A DNA stretch of 64,000 nt. It comes from a virus. The translations under genes were made by a program, and so were the position numbers. Shown in pieces: positions 6,920-12,487 of the stretch. Under the pieces are notes generated by a model, which saw only the letters and a list, made by a program, of their open reading frames with translations, ran no database searches and was not told where the DNA came from. The number at the start of each line of letters is the position of its first letter. Positions within the stretch are counted from its first letter, which is position 1. Location of the stretch: IMG/VR virus record IMGVR_UViG_3300036790_000366, positions 1 to 64,000 of that record. One strand, written 5' to 3'.

Positions 6920-7221
6920 GCGCCGTCACGGGCACGGAACCGGCCCACTGGCACGACGCGGGCGGGTGCCACCGCATGACCGATCCGCGGACCATCCGGG
7001 GCTACAGCGAACGATGGTGGGACATGGATGAGCGGGCTTTCGTCACGCACCTGCAAACGCACGAGGGTGAGCGCAAGGATCCCGTGCCGACTGCCGAGGA
7101 CTCCCCGCGTGTCCGTCAACTTTTCGAGCTCATGGAAGCGCGGTTGAAGGAATTGGAGACCATGAAGGAACTGATCTGGGCTATCCGTCAATCGGAAGCT
7201 TTCTCCAAGAGCTCTTCCTAG
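6916..7221 (+). CDS. Hypothetical protein (101 aa)
   Basis: Starts at GTG 6916 overlapping the previous stop. Contains a His/Trp-rich N-terminus (HWHDAGGCHRM) and a long C-terminal amphipathic helix (VRQLFELMEARLKELETMKE) suited to coiled-coil dimerisation. Last gene of the rightward block; direct GAACTAG repeats and an intrinsic terminator follow. Confidence 0.75.
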   Translation: MSAVTGTEPAHWHDAGGCHRMTDPRTIRGYSERWWDMDERAFVTHLQTHEGERKDPVPTAEDSPRVRQLFELMEARLKELETMKELIWAIRQSEAFSKSSS

Positions 7222-7258
7222 GAACTAGGAACTAGCGCAGCAGTGAGTGAAACGAACT

Positions 7259-7300
7259 AGGGCGTCTGGCTCACTTCGGTGGGCTGGTCGCCCTTTTTCT
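7259..7300 (+). terminator. Rightward intrinsic terminator
   Basis: Stem AGGGCG/CGCCCT (7259-7264, 7289-7294) encloses GCTCAC/GTGGGC closed by a TTCG tetraloop. T5CT follows at 7294-7300. It ends the 722-7221 block. The opposite strand has no T run, so it should not stop leftward transcription. 7301-7425 holds only a small GACGT/ACGTC hairpin (7374-7389) between the convergent units. Confidence 0.9.
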
Positions 7301-7425
7301 TTGCCCGCGCCGCTTCATGGCGCTGCACGGCCCGCCACGCTCCGGCGAGCAACCATTCCAGGACGGGCACAGCGACGTTCTGAGACGTCCACGCGACTAC
7401 TTGGAGTACCAGTACCGGCATGGCC

Positions 7426-7983
7426 TTACCGGCCTCTCTTGTTGGCTGTCAGGCTGTCCACCGTGGCGCCTAGTCCAGTGGCCGCGCGGGTGCGGTTGGT
7501 CTGCCGCTCGTACCGGTCCGCCTTTCCCGCACGGTAGGAACGGCGCTCGATTTCCGTCTTGGTTTCCGGGAACTTCGACATGGCCGCGGGGAACGGGTTG
7601 TCGGATATTTCTTCCGCCGCTTCCGGCTCTTCGAAGAAAACATCGCGGCCGATCATCTGCGCGATTTCCTCGTCCGTACGGGCGGCGTAGGCCTCGTATT
7701 CGCCTTCGAGCCACGGGACGTCCCCGCTAGCCAGGCGCTCCAGCATCACCCCGCACACGTGCACCCGGTTGATCAGGTACGCGATGGCGCTCGGGTTGGA
7801 AATTCCCGCGGGCGCCTGAGGGTGCCGAACGTTCCACCAAATCGTCTGCTTCGCGCCGCAGATTTTTTCCGTGCACTCGCGCCGGTGCTTGACCTTGGAC
7901 TCGTGTGCCCAGGCGTCGATCTCCCGGAGGGATCGCAGGTCATTGCGCTCCTGCTGCGCCTTGGTGATCTTCCTGACCGCCAT
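7426..7983 (-). CDS. Hypothetical protein (185 aa)
   Basis: Leftward, ATG at 7983 with GGAGGAAAA upstream. A mostly helical, charged protein with an N-terminal KITKAQQERNDLRSLREID, a central aromatic segment with two Cys (CTEKICGAKQTIWWNVRH) and an acidic then basic C-terminus. No family recognised. Last gene of its leftward block. Confidence 0.8.
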   Translation of the reverse strand: MAVRKITKAQQERNDLRSLREIDAWAHESKVKHRRECTEKICGAKQTIWWNVRHPQAPAGISNPSAIAYLINRVHVCGVMLERLASGDVPWLEGEYEAYAARTDEEIAQMIGRDVFFEEPEAAEEISDNPFPAAMSKFPETKTEIERRSYRAGKADRYERQTNRTRAATGLGATVDSLTANKRGR

Positions 7984-8019
7984 AAAAATTTTCCTCCCTA
8001 CTGCGTGTGTGAAGCGCTT

Positions 8020-8364
8020 CTACAGGCGGATTCCACGTTCTTCCGGCAAACGCTCCGACTCTGTGATTCCTTCGTAGACTTCCCACTCGCGGATCTGCGC
8101 CCCGTGGTGTGCCAGGTCTAGGAAGTCCTGAGCCAGATCGTAGTACTTCAGCAGCTTCAACGACTCGCGGTCGCTCAGGTGCGCGTAGAAGTACGTGTCA
8201 CTGCGTTCCTTCGGCCAGTCGTTCTTGGCACAGTACTGCAAGAACTTGTCCACCTTGCCGATGCCGAAAACATCTTCCACGCACCGGTACATGAGAAGTT
8301 TCGCCTCCGCGAATTCCTCCACCGTGTACCGGCCGCAGTACCGCTTGTTCGAAAGTCTTCGCAT
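8020..8364 (-). CDS. Hypothetical protein (114 aa)
   Basis: ATG at 8364. All-helical in appearance with many charged residues (YTVEEFAEAKLLMYRCVEDV, ESLKLLKYYDLAQDFLDLAH). The upstream SD is weak; GAGGAA lies rather far away. No family recognised. It is preceded by a non-coding gap that holds a terminator for the upstream gene. Confidence 0.75.
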   Translation of the reverse strand: MRRLSNKRYCGRYTVEEFAEAKLLMYRCVEDVFGIGKVDKFLQYCAKNDWPKERSDTYFYAHLSDRESLKLLKYYDLAQDFLDLAHHGAQIREWEVYEGITESERLPEERGIRL

Positions 8365-8456
8365 GTCAGCCGCCCGAATTCCTCGTCCTGTGGAAAAGTT
8401 TACCCTGGTCCGTGTTGCGTGAAGTAAAGCTTACGCCTGGCTGGGGAGACGAAGAA

Positions 8457-8489
8457 ACCCTCCCTCCGGCGCCTGGCTGGAAGGAGGGT
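8457..8489 (-). terminator. Leftward terminator
   Basis: On the minus strand a stem of 10 pairs with one mismatch (arms 8479-8489 and 8457-8467) is followed by TTTCTTC. It ends the unit with the gene at 8503-8829. Confidence 0.7.
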
Positions 8490-8502
8490 CACCCTCCGCG
8501 GA

Positions 8503-8829
8503 CTACAGATCCTTGTCGAGCTCTTCGTCCTTCTGTCCGGTGACCGGCTCATCAAGGATCTCGCGCACATTGGCCAGCCGGAGGCTGGTCACGTAAGGCG
8601 GCACGTTCACTTCCACGTCCTCGGCCAGCAGGCGCAGGGACAGCGTCGGGTAGCCGTTCTTCGCGTCGTGATTGAAGTCGGCGGCCATGATGACGGCCTG
8701 CGGAATCTCCACGGCGTTGTCCGCGTCGAAGTGGATCCACGCAGTGGTCTGCTGGTGCCAGCCGTTCTCGCTGCGTACCTGCTGGCTGCGCAGCTGGACG
8801 TGCGGGTAGCTCTTATCGCCCTCGAACAT
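8503..8829 (-). CDS. Hypothetical protein (108 aa)
   Basis: ATG at 8829 after GAGGAATAAA. The composition suggests an all-beta domain: alternating hydrophobic strands such as TAWIHFDADNAVEIP and VEVNVPPYVTSLRL. The tail is acidic. No family recognised; it may be a virion-associated or structural accessory, judging only from the fold style. Confidence 0.78.
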   Translation of the reverse strand: MFEGDKSYPHVQLRSQQVRSENGWHQQTTAWIHFDADNAVEIPQAVIMAADFNHDAKNGYPTLSLRLLAEDVEVNVPPYVTSLRLANVREILDEPVTGQKDEELDKDL

Positions 8830-8850
8830 TTTATTCCTCGTCGAGATTCG

Positions 8851-9285
8851 TTACGAGCCGGACTTGTCAGTGCCGGTCGAAGTTGCGGAAGAGCTCGACG
8901 GGGTGGTCGTGGAAGTACCGGCCGATGATGTCGGCGAGACCCCAGCCTGAGACGACACGGCAGCCGCCGCGTCCTGCACCGCCGTCTCCGCCTGGCCCTC
9001 GGCCGTGGTGAGGTCCGTCTTGGCGTCCGTCTCGGCTTCACCGGCCAGCGTCTCGCCCTGCGCCTTCAGGGTGGCGTAGTCCGCCTTCACCGCCGCCGCG
9101 CCGTTGTCGTACGCCGCCTTCAGGCCGTTGAGTACCTGCGGCTTCAGCTCGTGCTCCGGCAGGTGCGACTCCACCCACTTCCACGCGCCGTCCATCACGC
9201 CGTGCAGTCGATCGAGAAGTGCCTGGTGCTCCGCGCCGTCACCGGCAAGGGTCTGCTCTTCGATGGGGGTGGCCTGCTCAGCCAT
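8851..9285 (-). CDS. Ala/Ser/Thr-rich helical protein (144 aa)
   Basis: ATG at 9285 with AGAGGAGAAACC. Residues about 20-105 form long amphipathic helices rich in Ala, Glu and Lys. The last 40 residues are a low-complexity Ser/Thr stretch, as in linkers. The protein could be an elongated coiled-coil. The start overlaps the end of the next upstream gene, so the pair is coupled. Function unknown. Confidence 0.78.
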   Translation of the reverse strand: MAEQATPIEEQTLAGDGAEHQALLDRLHGVMDGAWKWVESHLPEHELKPQVLNGLKAAYDNGAAAVKADYATLKAQGETLAGEAETDAKTDLTTAEGQAETAVQDAAAAVSSQAGVSPTSSAGTSTTTPSSSSATSTGTDKSGS

Positions 9286-9553
9286 GGTTTCTCCTCTTGG
9301 GGATGGTCGGTATGGGCAGCCACATGTGCGTGCCTGCGTTTTCTTCTTTCTCCCTGGTGGCGTTGGCCGCGTCGGCAGCAGAGTTCAGGCTGTCGGCGGA
9401 TTCGCCTTTCAGGAAGCGATATCCCAGCTCAGCCACGCGTAGAGCCGATGCGCGCTCAGAGCCGTGAGTGTGAGTGTATACCGCTGAGAAGCCGAGGCCA
9501 CCCAAGCGGCAGACGAGTTCAAGGATCTTGTCCGTCCCTGTGGTGCTCGCCAC
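9278..9553 (-). CDS. Hypothetical protein (91 aa)
   Basis: GTG start at 9553 with GAGGA immediately upstream. Contains a Gly-rich segment (RLGGLGFSAVYTHTHGSE) followed by helices. No family recognised. It overlaps the next gene by 8 nt. Its promoter should lie in the 78-bp gap shared with the divergent gene at 9632. Confidence 0.68.
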   Translation of the reverse strand: MASTTGTDKILELVCRLGGLGFSAVYTHTHGSERASALRVAELGYRFLKGESADSLNSAADAANATREKEENAGTHMWLPIPTIPKRRNHG

Positions 9554-9569
9554 TGGTCCTCATTTCCGA

Positions 9570-9599
9570 TTGACATATTACATCGCGGGTATGGAGGAT
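9570..9599 (+). promoter_or_regulatory. Rightward promoter candidate
   Basis: A consensus TTGACA (9570-9575) is followed after 18 bp by GAGGAT (9594-9599), close to the TAGGAT-type -10 box of actinomycete housekeeping promoters. It would drive the single rightward gene at 9632. Confidence 0.5.
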
Positions 9600-9631
9600 G
9601 CATCTAGGAAAACTTACCCGGAGGGACCGAC

Positions 9632-9823
9632 ATGACACTGACCATCGAGCGCAGGAGCACCGAAGAGCAGGTCGAGGCGGTTCTGGACCTGGAGAACGGC
9701 ACCTGGACCTGCACCGTGCACGGCGTCACCATGGACATCGCCAGCGGCGCCGAGTGTGCCGAGTGCCAGGACGCCCGGCGTGGCCCGCCCGCCCGCGGTG
9801 CTAAGCTCGGCCTGTTCAGCTGA
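9632..9823 (+). CDS. Small zinc-motif protein, lone rightward gene (63 aa)
   Basis: ATG 9632 after CGGAGGGACC. Contains a Cys-x2-His pair (CTVH) and, 15 residues later, CAEC, a plausible single zinc site, then a basic tail. It is the only rightward gene between 7.2 and 59 kb. It has its own promoter candidate and a strong terminator hairpin, so it is a self-contained cargo-like gene. Role unknown. Confidence 0.75.
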   Translation: MTLTIERRSTEEQVEAVLDLENGTWTCTVHGVTMDIASGAECAECQDARRGPPARGAKLGLFS

Positions 9824-9863
9824 CTCTCCTCTCGGCTGTGCGTGTGTGTGAGTTGTGGACGTG

Positions 9864-9910
9864 ACGAAGCCCCGGAACCCTCCCCACAAGGGAAAGGACC
9901 GGGGCTTCGT
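9864..9910. terminator. Bidirectional terminator-like hairpin
   Basis: Perfect 12-bp stem ACGAAGCCCCGG/CCGGGGCTTCGT (9864-9875, 9899-9910) between the convergent genes 9632-9823 and 9922-10701. T runs are weak on both sides. Position and stability support termination in both directions. Confidence 0.7.
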
Positions 9911-9921
9911 TGCGTTCTAGG

Positions 9922-10701
9922 TCACACGTTGGGGTTGAAGCCGAGCATCGCGAATCCTAGGAGCAAGGCCATGCCCACGCCCTTCAAAGCCCTGGCAGTG
10001 CCGCGCGGCTTGCGAGAAGACTTCTGCTTCGGGGATTCGTCGGGCAGGACCCGGTGCGGTGTCGGCGGCACCCCGCGCGGCTTCCACGCCTCGACCTCCT
10101 TCAGGTCCGCGTTCGTCGCGTGCCCGGAAGTGCCGTCCCCGTTCCGGTCCGAGTCCGAGGCCTCCTGTGAACCGCCGGGCGGCTCTTCCCCCTCGATCGC
10201 CGGAAAAGACTGCGTCGCCTCCAGCTCCAGCGGTTCCGACAGCTTGGCGACCGAGGCGTCCGTCTCCGCATCCACCTGCGCATGGGTGGGCGGACTCACC
10301 CACACCTGGGCCGAAGAAACGAGTTGGTTGGTGCCCAGGGGCGCGGGGACGGCCACCGGGTAGTCCGGGCCCGGTGCGGGCTGCGGGGGCTGCACAGGGA
10401 CTCTCCGGGGCTGCTGGTGGACATCGTGCCACTGCTGCTGGGCGTGGTGGTCGCCGAAGTGCTCGACACCGACCACGTGGATCCCGGCCGTGGTGTCGGC
10501 GGCGCGCCAGCGGGCGCGGGGGATGGCACCCGGACCGTCCGAGTAGGCGAAGACCAGAACCTCGCTCATGTTGTTCCGGACGGCGTAGCAGCCGGGGTAT
10601 TCCTTCTCCTCGAATTCGACACCGAAGCGGATGGTCAGCAGGACGGAGAGCGGGATCTCGGCACCGGTCAGTGTGTGCGTGGCGCGGACGGGCAGGCTCA
10701 T
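9922..10701 (-). CDS. Pro-rich protein with C-terminal hydrophobic segment (259 aa)
   Basis: ATG at 10701 after AGAGGAG. Residues 1-85 look like a folded beta domain. Residues 90-135 are rich in Gln, Pro and His, and residues 135-230 are acidic and disordered. The last 30 residues are basic (SSRKPRGTARALKG) followed by a hydrophobic stretch (VGMALLLGFAMLGF), which looks like a tail anchor in the membrane. Function unknown. Its start is coupled to the upstream zinc-ribbon gene. Confidence 0.75.
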   Translation of the reverse strand: MSLPVRATHTLTGAEIPLSVLLTIRFGVEFEEKEYPGCYAVRNNMSEVLVFAYSDGPGAIPRARWRAADTTAGIHVVGVEHFGDHHAQQQWHDVHQQPRRVPVQPPQPAPGPDYPVAVPAPLGTNQLVSSAQVWVSPPTHAQVDAETDASVAKLSEPLELEATQSFPAIEGEEPPGGSQEASDSDRNGDGTSGHATNADLKEVEAWKPRGVPPTPHRVLPDESPKQKSSRKPRGTARALKGVGMALLLGFAMLGFNPNV

Positions 10702-10702
10702 T

Positions 10703-10954
10703 TTAAAACTCCTCTACGTACATCGTGTATGAAGCGAGCGGGTACGAGCTGGTGATCAGGGAGCCGCACAGGGCGCAGGGGGTCTTCTCGTCCCGCTTCA
10801 CGGCCCGGCAGTCGGAGCGGAAGCAGCGCGGCAGCGACAGCAGCGAGGTGGGGTGGGGCTCGTACCGCGGCACGGACAAGGACGGGAAGCGTGAGCGCGG
10901 TACGCGCAGCTTGCGCCGCTTGACCTTCGAAAGCTGCGGCTGCTTCAGGAGCAT
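10703..10954 (-). CDS. Small basic zinc-ribbon protein (83 aa)
   Basis: ATG at 10954 chosen because GGAGGGCCC is directly upstream. The first 40 residues are basic (KVKRRKLRVPRSRF). Cys residues at CFRSDC and CALCG give a four-Cys zinc ribbon. It lies between the tRNA-unit terminator and the anchored protein, whose start overlaps its stop. Role unknown. Confidence 0.72.
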   Translation of the reverse strand: MLLKQPQLSKVKRRKLRVPRSRFPSLSVPRYEPHPTSLLSLPRCFRSDCRAVKRDEKTPCALCGSLITSSYPLASYTMYVEEF

Positions 10955-10992
10955 GGGCCCTCCATGGGATGTTGGAGTCAGGTGCTTGGGGA

Positions 10993-11058
10993 CAAAAATA
11001 CCCCGTCTGAAGCAAGGCACAAGGCGTACGGGCCGAGTTTCTCAAACTTCAGACGGGG
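10993..11058 (-). terminator. Terminator of the tRNA transcription unit
   Basis: On the minus strand a perfect 12-bp stem (arms 11047-11058 and 11001-11012) is followed by TATTTTTGTC (11000-10991). It lies downstream of all the tRNA genes and upstream of the gene at 10954. Confidence 0.85.
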
Positions 11059-11143
11059 ATCGTGCCGGAGCTTCGCGAGGTCTGGGCGGACCGCTCCGCT
11101 CCCTTCCACGAGGAGGCGGCCTCATGGTGGGAAGTTTTTGGGT

Positions 11144-11210
11144 GGGGTGGGCGCAGTACTTCTGTGGCGTTGAAGATACTCCGTGGAGAGGGACTCCGAG
11201 CGCCCACCCC
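11144..11210 (-). ncRNA. Long-stem branched RNA element in the tRNA unit
   Basis: A 67-nt element closed by a perfect 11-bp stem (11200-11210 with 11144-11154). Inside are a GGAG/CTCC hairpin and an 8-bp hairpin with one bulge around a 9-nt loop. It is close to tRNA length but has no T-loop sequence, so it is not called a tRNA. Function unknown. It shares the word GCGCAGTACT with the leader hairpin at 11635-11678. Confidence 0.4.
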
Positions 11211-11250
11211 TATGCAGTTGTCGCTTTGCCGTGGTGGTAAGTGCTGTGTT

Positions 11251-11328
11251 CTACAGCATCTTTCCTCCAACCCTTCGGGAGCAGGGGCATCGGTAAAACA
11301 GGTAAGACGAGCAGTTTTTGCAGGACAT
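11251..11328 (-). CDS. Possible 25-aa zinc-knuckle peptide
   Basis: ATG at 11328 to a stop at 11251, inside the tRNA unit. The peptide contains CKNC and, eight residues later, CPC, with several Arg/Lys, so it resembles a minimal zinc knuckle. The ribosome-binding site is weak (GACCTGAGC), so expression is uncertain. It could equally be chance in a structured RNA. Confidence 0.3.
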   Translation of the reverse strand: MSCKNCSSYLFYRCPCSRRVGGKML

Positions 11329-11346
11329 GCTCAGGTCCCGGTAGAG

Positions 11347-11374
11347 GGTCGCAACAACTAAGTTGCCAGCGACC
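11347..11374 (-). other. Hairpin 3' of tRNA-Glu(TTC)
   Basis: GGTCGC/GCGACC outer arms with an inner CAAC/GTTG stem. It begins 8 nt past the 3' end of the tRNA at 11383 on the minus strand, and probably marks or protects a 3' processing site. Confidence 0.45.
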
Positions 11375-11382
11375 ATACCACG

Positions 11383-11457
11383 TAGCCATGACGGGATTTG
11401 AACCCGCGATCTCCTACTTGAAAGGAAGGCGAGCTTTCCGAACAGCTCCACATGGCT
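11383..11457 (-). tRNA. tRNA-Glu (anticodon TTC)
   Basis: A 75-nt cloverleaf. Acceptor AGCCATG/CATGGCT has 7 pairs and discriminator A. D arm GAGC-10 nt-GCTC contains GG. The anticodon arm CCTTC/GTAGG has one mismatch and loop CTTTCAA, giving TTC. The variable loop is 5 nt and the T arm is GCGGG-TTCAAAT-CCCGT. CCA is not encoded. Its 5' end lies 4 nt after a strong leader hairpin (11462-11508). Confidence 0.9.
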
Positions 11458-11461
11458 TAGA

Positions 11462-11508
11462 GGGTGGTACAGAATCTAGTAGGCGCTAGATGCCCATCTG
11501 CACCACCC
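11462..11508 (-). other. Leader hairpin of tRNA-Glu(TTC)
   Basis: An 11-bp stem (11498-11508 with 11462-11472, one G-U pair) encloses ATCTAG/CTAGAT. It ends 4 nt upstream of the mature 5' end of the tRNA. Equivalent elements precede the other tRNAs. Confidence 0.6.
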
Positions 11509-11555
11509 CACCCTTGGCAGGGTCACAACCCTAATCACCCACGAGAACGAGGGCG

Positions 11556-11629
11556 CAGCCGGTACGGGATTCGAACCCGTAGTCTTCGCCTTGAGAGAGC
11601 GATGAGATTTCCATTTACTCCAACCAGCC
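11556..11629 (-). tRNA. tRNA-Glu (anticodon CTC)
   Basis: A 74-nt cloverleaf. Acceptor GGCTGGT/ACCGGCT includes two G-U pairs. The D arm has a 3-bp GAG/CTC stem and a GG loop. Anticodon arm TCGCT-CTCTCAA-GGCGA gives CTC. The variable loop is 5 nt and the T arm is ACGGG-TTCGAAT-CCCGT. CCA is not encoded. Together with the TTC tRNA it covers both Glu codons. Confidence 0.85.
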
Positions 11630-11634
11630 TTGCA

Positions 11635-11678
11635 GGCAGCGCAGTACTCGCCACAACGAGTCGTTACACCGCGCTGCC
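11635..11678 (-). other. Leader hairpin of tRNA-Glu(CTC)
   Basis: Perfect 8-bp stem GGCAGCGC/GCGCTGCC (11671-11678 with 11635-11642) enclosing an ACTCG/CGAGT hairpin. It ends 5 nt before the tRNA 5' end. Confidence 0.6.
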
Positions 11679-11745
11679 CTCTTGCGAATGAAGCAACCCA
11701 TACCAGCCCACTGGGATGGTGGTGCCCGGCCGTGGAGGCCAAGCG

Positions 11746-11817
11746 CGCCAAGAGAGGGAGTCGAACTCTCATATCCGGTTTCGTAAACCGGTGCTCTTTC
11801 CGTTGAGCTACCTCGGC
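11746..11817 (-). tRNA. tRNA-Arg (anticodon ACG)
   Basis: A 72-nt cloverleaf. Acceptor GCCGAGG/TCTTGGC has three G-U pairs and discriminator G. D arm GCTC-AACGGAAA-GAGC. Anticodon arm CCGGT-TTACGAA-ACCGG gives ACG, which would be ICG if the A34 deaminase acts. The variable loop is 4 nt. T arm GAGAG-TTCGACT-CCCTC has one mismatch. CCA is not encoded. Confidence 0.87.
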
Positions 11818-11819
11818 AT

Positions 11820-11868
11820 GGACGACGGCCCGGTCTGTGTAACCCATTAGACAGGCGAGCCGCCGCCC
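11820..11868 (-). other. Leader hairpin of tRNA-Arg
   Basis: A 10-bp stem with two G-U pairs (11859-11868 with 11820-11830) enclosing a GTCT/AGAC hairpin. It ends 2 nt before the tRNA 5' end. Same architecture as the leaders of the two Glu tRNAs. Confidence 0.6.
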
Positions 11869-11910
11869 TTTCCCAAACACCCGACCACGTACACCGTGGA
11901 AGGGCCGTGC

Positions 11911-11984
11911 GCGGAGAAGGCGATCAATGCGGGAAACATCCTAAGCCCGGTCTCGTCTTAATAGAGAACCTGTACCTTCTCCGC
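11911..11984 (-). ncRNA. tRNA-sized long-stem RNA element
   Basis: A 74-nt element closed by a perfect 10-bp stem GCGGAGAAGG/CCTTCTCCGC. Inside, on the minus strand, are a GGT-CTC/GAG-ACC hairpin and a CGGG/CCCG hairpin with a 12-nt loop. There is no T-loop consensus and no clear D arm, so it is not a standard tRNA. It may be a decayed or specialised tRNA-like RNA. Confidence 0.45.
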
Positions 11985-12009
11985 TGCTGTGCGTCCCTTG
12001 CGGGACTAG

Positions 12010-12156
12010 GAGCCCCGGACGGATTCGAACCGCCATCTTCTCTGGGTGCTCCGTGGACGATCGACTTGTGCAAAGCAGCGCACTTCAGAAAGGTTGAAAC
12101 TAAAGTTCGCCTACCGTCCACGGCAGAGGTGTTCTTCCTCTTGAACTACTGGGGCC
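12010..12156 (-). tRNA. Interrupted tRNA-like gene, structured insertion in the anticodon arm
   Basis: Both ends read as a tRNA. The acceptor is GGCCCCA against CGGGGCT (12011-12017) with one mismatch or bulge. D arm GTTC-AAGAGGAA-GAAC (12131-12146). T arm GGCGG-TTCGAAT-CCGTC (12018-12034) is canonical, preceded by a 5-nt variable loop. The anticodon stem is CTCTG/CAGAG (12124-12128, 12040-12044), but its loop is 79 nt instead of 7. The loop starts with a 9-bp stem stacked directly on the anticodon stem (12115-12123 with 12051-12059), and the rest can fold into small hairpins. Amino-acid identity cannot be assigned. It is either an intron-bearing tRNA or a tRNA mimic. Confidence 0.6.
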
Positions 12157-12257
12157 ATGGACACCGGCCGGTCTCACGTATGTTGCAGCTACGCCACCCG
12201 GGGGAGACAGGGTGACCTGCCCCTCTACAAAGCAGGGAGGTACAACCGGTGCCACTA

Positions 12258-12286
12258 CCGCGGGGAGGATCGGTGTTTCCCCGCGG
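12258..12286 (-). other. GC-rich hairpin in the tRNA-unit leader
   Basis: Perfect 9-bp stem CCGCGGGGA/TCCCCGCGG with an 11-nt loop, about 150 nt downstream of the promoter at 12441-12469. There is no T run on either strand, so a processing or stability element is more likely than a terminator. In the rest of 12157-12432 I see only weaker pairings, including a CCTGC/GCAGG arm with an 11-nt loop near 12219-12239. Confidence 0.5.
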
Positions 12287-12440
12287 AAGACAAATAATCA
12301 TCGCTGTGAAGTTTTCAAGTATCGAGGCACAAGACCGGCGCGGGGTCCGACCGTCATACATGGACGAGGGTAGGCGCCTAGGTATGAATTTTGGGTGGTG
12401 CTGCGGTGCTTTCCGGCCGCGCCGGTCTGTGCTGGTCTCA

Positions 12441-12469
12441 AAGCTAGTGGGAGTCTTGAGTTGTGTCAA
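12441..12469 (-). promoter_or_regulatory. Promoter of the tRNA unit
   Basis: On the minus strand a perfect TTGACA (12469-12464), a 17-bp spacer and TAGCTT (12446-12441). This is the best promoter match I found in the window. It lies between the stop of the tail fibre gene and the tRNA cluster, so the tRNAs have their own start signal. Confidence 0.7.
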
Positions 12470-12487
12470 ATGATGCAGGTGGGACGG

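Noticed and set aside
11059-11136. 25-codon Pro/Arg-rich leftward frame starting at 11124
   Set aside because: No SD and composition of a chance frame in a high-GC spacer.
10725-11240. Rightward 171-codon frame over the tRNA-unit end
   Set aside because: Overlaps the zinc-ribbon gene, a strong terminator and a long-stem RNA; no SD.
11498-11556. Possible tRNA-His from a TTGTGAC loop-like string
   Set aside because: The flanking stems do not pair over 5 bp and there is no T arm or acceptor for it.
11911-11984. Calling the 10-bp-stem element a standard tRNA
   Set aside because: No T-loop consensus, no clear D arm and no standard anticodon arm on either strand; kept as an ncRNA candidate only.
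12060-12110. CAGAAAGGTTGA box on the plus strand inside the tRNA insertion as a gene start
   Set aside because: It resembles the early-gene SD box but no start codon or open frame follows; kept as a curiosity.
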